A stretch of 64,000 nt of DNA, from positions 434,001 through 498,000 of the forward strand of contig JAYKXP010000015.1 in NCBI GenBank assembly GCA_037176845.1. The letters are read 5' to 3'. The DNA comes from Paramarasmius palmivorus. Taxonomy: Eukaryota; Basidiomycota; Agaricomycetes; Agaricales; Marasmiaceae. Below the pieces are notes generated by a model. The model was not told the DNA's origin. It saw nothing but the letters and a program-made list of their open reading frames with translations, and made no database searches. Positions 55,590 through 64,000 of the stretch are shown piece by piece (the first letter of the stretch is position 1; each line of letters opens with the position of its first letter). A program made the translations under genes and the position numbers.

Positions 55590-56290
55590 CTACTCACCCG
55601 ATGTTGGCATGGAATTGGATGGATCCGTTCACACTGATAGTGGTGATCATCAGTGCATCACGTTGCGCTCCAGTATGAAAGTCGAAAGAAAGGAACGGAG
55701 CCCAAGCAAAATCTCTATCGCTATCACCATATCGAGGAGAGCCTGTAAGACTATGTGATGCGCGCGAGTGGGACGGAGACGGGGACGATACATTGGAAAC
55801 AGAGACAAGGTTGGATGTCAGCTACTGCACCGCTAGGTGCCATGACATATATCAGAAATCGCAACACCCTTGAAACCCAAAGATCCAGATATACCTTGCA
55901 TATGTATAGACCTCCATGATTTGAAATTCATCTCTCCGCGACGGTAGTATCCAACACACCCCGAAACGCTGACACAGATATCTAGAAGATCTCCGACCTG
56001 TGTAGTAGAAGTGATGAACAACTGAGATCGAGAGGAGGACAAGTCACGGACTCACCTCAAATCGGTTTAGTCTTCCGAGAAAGACTAGAGGGAGACTCAG
56101 GTCTTTTGCATGCACGACTAGAGTCGGTTCCCAGAGAACATTCCCATGTACTTCGAGCAGAGACTGCCTTGGGAGACTCGAGAGAGCAAGAGCTTCTGTT
56201 GCGCTTCCTTCAGCAAATGTCAGGTCGTCCTAGGCCTACTAATGCCGACGGTATTGAAATTCCACGTATTCTGCGACACCAGAGTTGCTG
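55590..56290 (-). CDS. Probable gene of unknown function, structure uncertain
   Basis: The complement strand carries consecutive open segments that link plausibly. One (about 56060-56230) reads GSATEALALSSLPRQSLLEV, then WEPTLVVHAKDLSLPLVF, and joins through GTGAGT...CTACACAG to VGDLLDICVSVSGCVGYYRR. A third (about 55595-55820) contains SVSNVSSPSPSHSRASHSL and FLSFDFHTGAQRDALMITTI. The joint between the second and third segment could not be fixed. No family is recognised. It lies upstream of the kinase-GAT gene on the same strand. Confidence 0.4.
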
Positions 56291-56449
56291 AGGTTGCTCA
56301 GAGGAAGAGAGAGAGCCCTAGAGATAATTATGAGCACCTGAACACAGTACCATGTACGAAGACACTCACCAATGCCCATTGCCCACGACACAGGTTAATC
56401 TCCCCTTTCCAGTCACTTCAATCCCTACGTGAACACAATCTTTGATTTC

Positions 56450-57297
56450 CGGCTCGGTGGCAAGTTTCTTATCCGAGACACAAAACAGGGAATGCGACGG
56501 AGTGTTGCCTATTTTATCTGTGAACGAAGCATGTCGAAATTCCAAAACGAAATTGTCGCTAGGCTAGAATATTTTAGAGGCTTGAAGAGGCGCTTGAGGG
56601 ACCAAGCGTTCCAGGAAGTATGGATGTGAAAGTGGTGGTTGTAGGCTACTGTAAAAGGAATAATTAGCGTTTGGCACCAGAAAAAGTTCGGCTTCAGTGT
56701 CATGATCAGAACGCTGACGGTGTGCCAGTTTGGTGCCAGCGAGTATTGGTCAAGAACTACCATTCAATTCAGATAATGTTCGTAGCTATCTACAGTGAAT
56801 ACCTAGAGCGTGGATAGGGTCGCGTTTCGGGACTATTCGTGGCCGGCGAGCGGCACAGCCCGCTACTGCTTCAACACTAAAATCGTGTACTTGCCCGCTT
56901 TCCCTGCCTTAACGACAAACTTCCAGGTTCTTCACAATTCCCGCTCAAGGAATCCACAGCGATGCACGGTTGCGAGAGTTCAAGGAAAGCCGTGCAAATA
57001 TATTATAGGTGTCCTGAGTTGGCCTCGAGTAAAGAGGTAAAGACACTGGAGTTGCTGAAGACCCCATCAGAGACGCTGTATATGCGATCAATTGAAGGAA
57101 AAGACGGGCGGGACCAGAGCCATGGTCATGGTGACGGTCTACGAAGAGGAACTTCATAGATGTCCGAACACCGTCAGCCTACAGGAATAACTAGCTATAC
57201 AAGTCCAAGTGCCTAAAGATACAAGTGTCAATATAACGTTAAATATGCAGCGGATGTCGCATCGGAGGAGAACAGAGTCCAAGTGAGTTGATCATGT
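56450..57297. other. Intergenic region, no gene recognised
   Basis: Short frames only. The right end is the 3' flank of the first terpene cyclase gene. Confidence 0.4.
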
Positions 57298-58604
57298 TCA
57301 TCCGAGGGTCGAGCCCTCACAAAGCGGCAAAAGCTTGATATACCGGGTTTCCTTCACCTCCCTACCAGTGTCACCAAAGTACCGCGTCGAATCGAAGGTC
57401 CAATGCAGTGTCCTACTCGTGGTTCAGCTGGCTGAGTAGGTACAAGGCACTACATACGCACCCAACAATCCAATCTTGCAGCCCTTGAACATACAGACGA
57501 GCCATCTCATCAACCTCTCCACCCCATGAAGGAAGCTCGCTCCTGAGCTTGACAAAGCTAACAATCGTATCATGGCACATCTGACCAATACAATCAACTG
57601 CATCTTGTAGAGTTTTGCCATGATACTTCATCAGGATGACAACCATGTTGTGAGTGTCTCCCCGGGATTGTTCGACATTGTACGAAAAGATGTCCTGTGA
57701 AGAAGAACGGTCAGCTGAAGCACTTATGACAAGGGAAATACGACATACGTTGGACCAAGCGACGAGATCGTTGGCGTACTGCTCTAGCAAGCGAATAGTG
57801 GGGTGATTGATGACGTGTTCGGGAAGTTCTATGTCAAGAGCGTACTCAATGAGTACCCAGCATGTTTTACAGCCTACGGTTCCGATATGAAGAATGCATC
57901 TTTCTAAAGCCGAGGGTCAAACACGAACCAGATGTATCTCTGCGCAGATCGATGTATGATTCGAGATCCGGGACAAGATGCGAGTCTCGAGCTTTGGCTT
58001 GAATATGGAACGCTTCGAACAGCGATTGCATTGATTCCTTGAAACGGGCCTGGACCCCTGGCTTTGCGTCTTCGATAAAACGACTCCAAAAGCTGAACCA
58101 AGGTTAGTCGCGAGGCGGGACGTGAGTGACACCAGCTCACTCTCTAGAAAGCTTCGCGGCGTCAATCTCGACGGTAGGCTGACCCGTAGTAGGACTGTAA
58201 TATTCGACGAACTCGAACGAATTCATGACGGAATTGGCAAGTGTTTCGGTATCTTCGTTTAGCAAACCATCGCTAAGGTCATCCCTGCACAACTATCAGA
58301 CATGAAATGGTGGGAGGAAGAAGGCAACTCACAAGATAAAAAGATACATGCAAATGACAGAACAAATGCGGAGACGTTCGTAGCTGGTGTTGTTGTAACA
58401 ATAAGCTGCCAATTCGCCTGCCTCGACCGTGTGAAGGAGATGACGCTGCTTATCCGTCAGCCGAGGACAGGTGGCATCTAGCCAGTCGATAGTTTCCTCG
58501 GTGACGCGGTCGGAATCAGGATGGATGAGTAGAGGGAATTTGCAGTGACCAACGAGATCAGGAAGAATGTAGTGGTTGGGTGCTGAGGAAATTTCCGTGG
58601 CCAT
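57298..58604 (-). CDS. Class I terpene cyclase (sesquiterpene/trichodiene-synthase-like), copy 1
   Basis: Six exons from ATG 58602-58604 (MATEISSAPNHYILPDLVGH) to TGA 57298-57300; about 340 residues, normal for a fungal sesquiterpene cyclase. The aspartate-rich motif is DDLSD, reached across an intron after MYLFIL. The second metal motif is NDIFSYNVEQSRGD (NDxxSxxxE), also split by an intron after AWSN. The end GTLHWTFDSTRYFGDTGREV and KETRYIKLLP contains the conserved Arg-Tyr pair. These residues bind three Mg ions and diphosphate to start ionisation of farnesyl diphosphate in the cytosol. The product cannot be predicted. A near-identical tandem copy lies 1.7 kb upstream and a broken copy 6.3 kb downstream. 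Confidence 0.9.
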
Positions 58605-60280
58605 GGAGGTATGTGCAAGTGAAGATATAGGGAGTTGGGTTGTAGTCTCTTCCGAAGCAATGTTTAAATACGCTGGACAACGGCATGATCAGCTATGGTT
58701 TCCGAGTCTGAAAGGTGAGGCAATCGATCCCTCGGATAGGCCAGTCAATGGACCAAATCCAAGTCGCATCATGAATCAGAGGACGTAAATTAGGAGGATA
58801 CCAGTGCAGATTTCACACGGACTGCGGAATACCCTTGGATAGGCGAGTAGTTTACTACTCGATGCTATCCGAGTTGGTCAGATCTGTCATTTACTGGCAC
58901 AGCAATGACTCCCACCTGATGTACCATCGAAATGCATCTCGGAAGAAACGAAAGAGCTCGGAAGATGTTTATTGTATCGCATAGGGTGCCTGGCTATTCC
59001 GTGAGCTCAGATTAACGGACGGTTGAGCCCACGGGGGAAACATAACATGGAACCTGTCCCAACTCTAGATGATCTGTCCTGAGTCAAGCAACTAAGCGCT
59101 TGTAATAATGAGCATTGGGCACCCCTGGATGCACCATATGGGTGAGGCGTGGAAGCATCAGATGGGTTGACTTCTATAACGCCTAGAGTTGAGACTATTG
59201 ATGTATCGTGATGAGTGCTAGTACTTACCAGAACCATTCAACATCTCCCTCCTGTAAGAGTCACCTTCACGCCGCACAATCATCTATGGTCAATGCACGA
59301 TGGAGTTCGAGATTCGTCGAGATAAGCGGAAGTCAAGTGTACATAGTCGCACAACCTCCGCTGTCGCGGTCGACACCACTCTAGCACGCTTCCAATTCCA
59401 AACTACCTCGACCACCTCTTCCCTTTCCCCATGAAGACAGAGTCTTGCGTATAGGTCGTGTCATCGAGTACCCAAACAACGGAGGAAAGAATCCAAATGG
59501 TTATCGCTTGTACGCGTCACCGACGCGGAGACTGGGTCGGTATGTCGTAGCCCATTCACCGCACTAAAAATTGATAGTCTTCTCGAAGTTCCTGTCTGCT
59601 ACTGGATGAATTAAGGCGTGCTATATGGAAGTAATAAGCACCCTAAACAGAGGAACCCGACAACGCAATGCTCACCAAAAGCCAATATCACTCCTTTGCA
59701 AAGCATCTCGCCGGTCATAGCGCACAATCAAACCCGATTTCTCCTCAGTCATGTTCTTCTCTCCTCGATTTTGGGACACGCCACTGTCATTTTGAGGCCC
59801 AGAAATGTCCGGATCTAGGTATAGCCTGGGTGCAACGTGATGTAGATGTGGAACGCGACTTGGGTGAAGGCGAGCAACGTTTTTGGTGCTAGGCTAGATG
59901 GCTCAAGCAGGTTGGCGATCGTGCATTACAGGAAAAGAGGGTGGTGGTGATCAGATTGCGGTTTGAAGGTCGTGGTTTTTCGGTAAGAAGGCTGGCGTCA
60001 AATGTCAATCACCAATTCAGGGACGACTGTCGCTTTGTTAGTCAATTAACGCTTTGAATACACTGGTAGGCAATACAAGTGTAGCAGAAATAAAATGGTT
60101 GGGTAGAGGAATCCGAAGCTCTGAGTGAACTCCAGAGAACTCTTACCACCGACAGTCTACAGTAAAAACTAGCCATACAAATCCGGGAGCCTATAGATAC
60201 AAGTAGTCGATATAATGTTGAATAGGTAAGGGATATCATACAGTAAGAAAAGAGTGAAACGAAATCTAAGGTTGGGTGAA
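58605..60280. other. Region between terpene cyclase copies
   Basis: About 1.7 kb. It includes the promoter of cyclase copy 1 and a block at 59310-59720 that is duplicated at 50990-51400. The right end resembles the 3' flank of copy 1. No intact gene recognised. Confidence 0.5.
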
Positions 60281-61598
60281 TTAAGCCCATCGAGTCACCC
60301 CCTCGCGAAGAGGCAGAAGCTTGATGTATCGAGTCTCCTTCACCTCCCTGCCGGTGTCACCAAAGTACCGCGTCGAATCAAAGGTCCAATGCAAAGTTCT
60401 ACTCACGAGTCAGCCAGCTGAGAATACACTAAGAGCGAAGCACATACCCAACAATCCAATCCTGCAATCCCTGAACATAGAGACGCGCCATTTCATCGAC
60501 CTCTTCACCCCATGAAGGAAGCTCATTCTTGAGTTTCGCGAAATTATCGATGGTATCATGACACATCTGACCGATGTGATCAACCGCGCCCTGGAGAGTT
60601 TTGCCGTGGTACTTCATGAGGATGACGACCATGTTGTGAGTGTCTCCTCGAGATTGTTCGACGTTGTATGAGAAAATGTCCTGTGAGTTACGGAATGGTC
60701 AGATGGGGCTATACTGTAGGAAGGAAAAGACCACGCACGTTGGACCAAGCGACAAGATCGTTAGCGTACTGCTCGAGTAACCGAATAGTGGGATGATTGA
60801 CGACGTGTTCGGGAAGTTCAATGTCAAGAGCATACTCAATGAGTACCCAGCAGGTTTTACAGCCTGTATGCCCAATGCCGTGAGTAATGGAGGTAAGCAA
60901 AGCTAAGAGAAACCACGAACCGGAAGTATCTCTGCGCAGCTCAATGTACGACTCAAGATCCGGAACAACATGCGAGTCTCGGGCTTTCGCTTGGATATTG
61001 AACGCTTCGAACAAGAATTGCATGGCTTCTTTGAAACGGGCTTGGACCCCTGGTTTTGCGTCTTTGATACAACGAGCCCAAAAGCTAAAGCGAGTTAGTT
61101 GATGATGTAGGAGACAAGTAATGAAAACTCACTCTCTGGATAGTTTCGCAGAGTTGAGTTCGATGGCAGGCTGACCCTTAGTAGGACGATAGAACTCGGT
61201 GAACTCGAGTGAGTTCATAACGGAATCAGCAAGTGTTTCAGTATCTTCGTTCAACAAGCCGTCGCTAAGGTCGTCTCTGCACAAAGGTCAGATACAGAAA
61301 ACTACAAGGGCACGTAGACGACTCACAAGATGAACAGGTACATGCAAAAGTCTGAACAGATGCGTAGACGATCGTAGCTCGTGGTGTTGTAGCAATACGC
61401 AGCCAATTCGCCTGCCTCGACGGTGTGAAGGAGATGTCGCTGCTTGTCGGTCAACTGTAGACAATTGGTATCTACCCAGTCGATAGTCTCGATGGTGACG
61501 CGGTCGGATTCCGGATGGACGAGTAGAGGAAATTTGCAATGTCCAACGAGGTCAGGAAGGGTGTAATGGTCGGGAGCAGAGGAAGTTTCGATGGCCAT
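60281..61598 (-). CDS. Class I terpene cyclase (sesquiterpene/trichodiene-synthase-like), copy 2
   Basis: ATG 61596-61598 (MAIETSSAPDHYTLPDLVGH), stop TAA 60281-60283, same exon plan as copy 1, about 340 residues. DDLSD, NDIFSYNVEQSRGD and RYFGDTGREVKETRY are all kept, so both copies look active. Differences are spread over the protein (for example LQGAVDHIGQMCHDTIDNFA against LQDAVDCIGQMCHDTIVSFV), so product or efficiency may differ. The last intron is again placed after DWIVG. Promoter regions differ more than the coding parts. Product unknown. Confidence 0.9.
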
Positions 61599-62476
61599 TG
61601 TACGGTAGAGGTGTGCAGGTGAAAATGGAGAGTTGGGTTATGTTGTTCATCCATCGCTTTCAACACGACGCTGAAATACACTGGAATTCCTTGTGAATGA
61701 AAGGTTTCACTAGACAATAATGTGATCGGTTAGATGTTTGTTGAACTTGTGAAGAAATGAGACATACGTTGACCCTCGTTTCCGTCTGTTCGAAGACATT
61801 CTGCGGTATCGAACTGCATCAGGAGGCCAGGAGGCCCAGGAGGCTGTCAAAAGGGTGGTGAAGGGTCGAATCTGAGTAACGTCGAGGTTTTCGGCTTCTT
61901 CCACACGGTCTCGCTAATCCTGCCAAGACCCTTACTACGTTTCGCTGCGCTTCTCGAGTGTCATGGAAGAATAACAAGATTACTGTAAGAGAAGCATTCA
62001 TGCTGAAGAGAACTCACTGCGAGACGGCACATGTACGGATCATGACCGTACTATACTGAGGTTGCCTATTCCAAATAGTGAAGGGGTTTGGCCGTGATAC
62101 AGCTTTGTCGATAATTTCTGAAAGCAACATGAGGCTGGTTTATTATTCAATAATTTACTGCTAGTACATCCTATCTTGAGCTCGAAAACCGAGGTCTGGC
62201 TTGACTGATTCCTTCACATGGTCACTCCAAATCTCGACGATACTATTTCTGCCACTTTCTCCCTCAAAGTCGACGTTCATTTGGCCAGTCATACACATTA
62301 GTCGTCGTATCGTATTTTCCCATTATGGACTTTTGGGCTAGTTCATGTCGGGATAAATGGACTTTTCGTATACATCGAGGTATCCCGTTCTCTGTCTGTC
62401 TCTATCTGTCTCTGTCCTTATCTCTGTGCTCTCGATTACGGTCACGGTTTCAATGCTCTCTATCCCGACCTCTATC
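61599..62476. other. Intergenic region with former coding sequence at the right edge
   Basis: 62360-62476 continues the Arg/Asp-rich frame of the VHS gene after its stop. On the complement, 61740-61900 has an open stretch (DVTQIRPFTTLLTASWASWP) ending at a GTATGTC donor. It may be an exon of an unrecognised small gene. Nothing else is supported. Confidence 0.35.
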
Positions 62477-64000
62477 TCATTCGCGATCCTTGTCTCTTTC
62501 ACGGTCCCGGCCAGACTTGTCCCGTTTATCCTTTGTGCCTGTAACCCCAGCTGCAGTACTGAGTATATCCTGGGGTACTTGAGCGTTATTGCCCGACGTG
62601 TTACCGTTCGCTGGGATCTTAGGACTAGTGTTCGATGTTGGTATATCATACCCAGGGCCAGGGTCTGGCAAAGACTGGTTATACACCATTGAGGAACGAT
62701 TTCCAGGAGCCATTACAGGAGGATTGAACATGGCATCGTCGGTGTCAAAGGGCACGCCCTACATATGATGTACGGTGTTAAATCGGATAGTACAAGAGAG
62801 ATAGGGACTAACCTCGTCTGGTTTATCATGTGGCTTGACTTTCTTCCATAAACCTCTGAAACCAGTGTCTTTTTCTGTAAAGGGCAGGTCGAATAACAGG
62901 CCTGGAAGCAATATGAGTAGCTGACTTACTACTCGGAGATGCGTATGCCGCTGCTGCAAGTATGCCTAGCACTCGCTCCCTGACAACAGGGCTTGTTTCG
63001 GAACCTGTCAGTAAAACCTCCAAGGTTTCTAGAAATTTGCGCGATGTTGATTGTGCAATGAAGACTTCGTTGGAATTTCGGAGCATAATTGCCCAAAGCT
63101 GGGATCAACAGTTAGATCAATATCAGAAGCGAACAGGTGTGCAATTACCCTTGCGGCACCCAACTGTGCTGACGGTTCACCATACTTGAATTCTCGACGT
63201 AATGCAAGAACGGCTTCTTTTGCTTGAATTTCGCTGGAAGAAGCACACTCGCAGACATCCAAGACGAGTGCCCAATCCTCTTGACCTGTTGCGTTGAGGT
63301 AGCCTGGACATGAGCTGTCAGTGCTGAGAACAGATCAGGATGCAGTGATACTGACCAATATTCTTTGTTAACTCTCCCTGCGTTTCCTCGTCTTTTCCGC
63401 CTACGAGCTGCCATGACCCATGACCTCTGTCCCTGTGCGAATGATCCTTCTCCTTGTTTCTGTCAAGGTTCCAGCTTCGGAACCATCCACCGCCTCCATC
63501 CTTCTTTTTAATAGAACGTTCGGATATGGTACCGGGAGGCCCATGAACAGTCGTACTGGAAGCATCAAAAGTCTCCTGGGTCAGCAACGAGCTGACACTT
63601 CCATAACGTTGCTCGACGCCTATACCGGGATGCGCTGGTGTTGGCACAGCATCACCAGATGCAGAGGGGTGATCGTGTCCATTTCCATGGTGAGAGTGTG
63701 GAAGCGAGGGATCCAATGCACGTGAAACGCCCAACGCAGGCTGCTGTGGGGGTGCTATAGGCTGATTCGCGGCCGGAGAATCATCTGGGAATAGATTTTC
63801 ATAAGGCAATTGAGGAGCGGGGGGTTGGGGGTGAAATAGAGAATCGACGGGGTCGTACGACGCCGACTCGTCCAGGTCTTCTGCCGAAGAAGTGTGTACT
63901 GGATGTGAATGCGAAGGCGGAGATACTGATCCAGAGCCGGGATTCTCTTTCCTCGGATGGGCTAGTAGTTGCTGTCGTTGGGCTTCGCCGGGAGTGGGTG
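62477..64000 (-). CDS. VHS-domain sorting protein (LSB5/GGA-type), N-terminus outside window, probably C-terminally truncated
   Basis: Enters from the right edge. A Pro/Ser/His-rich part (GEAQRQQLLAHPRKENPGSG, later SIKKKDGGGGWFRSWNLDRN) precedes the VHS domain. That domain reads ELTKNIGYLNATGQEDWALV, LDVCECASSSEIQAKEAV, LRREFKYGEPSAQLGAARLW, IMLRNSNEVFIAQSTSRKFL and VRERVLGILAAAAYAS. GFRGLWKKVKPHDKPDEG and FDTDDAMFNPPVMAPG follow, as in Agaricomycete VHS-GAT proteins of the endosomal/actin pathway. The frame then enters an Arg/Asp/Lys repeat and stops at 62477-62479. The same frame goes on with RD repeats past further stops at 62450 and 62402, and no GAT domain is found downstream. A frameshift or missed intron is the alternative. 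Confidence 0.75.

Overview
The window is nuclear DNA of a filamentous fungus, most likely a mushroom-forming basidiomycete (Agaricomycetes). Genes are cut by many 45-60 base GT-AG introns. Typical basidiomycete families are present: F-box and F-box-like genes, TKL-type kinases with a GTxRWLAPELL segment, a Crinkler-type protein, trichodiene-synthase-like terpene cyclases and a SNF5 protein with a GATA-like finger. No ribosomal RNA, CRISPR array, reverse transcriptase or transposase was seen.

Left end (1-16.2 kb): the tail of an acidic repeat protein is followed by what looks like a catabolic gene cluster. HyuA (ATPase half of 5-oxoprolinase/hydantoinase) and HyuB (hydrolase half) are separate, divergent genes sharing a 240-base promoter. 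Beyond HyuB lie a small dsRNA-binding protein gene, a DUF1445/D-glutamate-cyclase-like gene, a Zn2Cys6 regulator and an MFS permease of the anion:cation symporter (Dal5-like) type. Import, ring formation or opening, and regulation thus sit within 15 kb, suggesting use of 5-oxoproline, D-glutamate or a related cyclic amide.

15.5-30 kb: a small secreted protein (paralogue at 50 kb), an F-box-like family gene, a small charged protein, a dead isochorismatase-like copy, an F-box gene and a 5.4-kb SNF5 chromatin-remodelling gene.

30-38 kb and 51.8-56 kb: a duplicated block of about 4 kb. Each copy has an intact isochorismatase-like hydrolase facing a TKL kinase. The kinases carry different trafficking-type tails: a VHS domain in one copy and two GAT-like repeats in the other. 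A stand-alone VHS gene enters from the right edge (62.5-64 kb). It seems to have lost its C-terminal part, because three stop codons interrupt an Arg/Asp-rich reading frame. This split of VHS and GAT pieces among kinases is the most unusual biology in the window. A cytochrome P450 follows the first block.

38.6-49.6 kb: gene-poor and repeat-rich. It holds candidate MITE-type elements with terminal inverted repeats (one pair perfectly matched), a 44-base near-perfect palindrome, a duplicated unrecognised unit ending in a DLQTGxLTGDVIG motif, and one Crinkler-kinase gene.

50.5-61.6 kb: two intact tandem sesquiterpene-cyclase-type genes and one wrecked third copy. With the P450 they may be a terpenoid locus, though the P450 is 20 kb away. 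Exon joins were made by eye; borders of less conserved exons are approximate.
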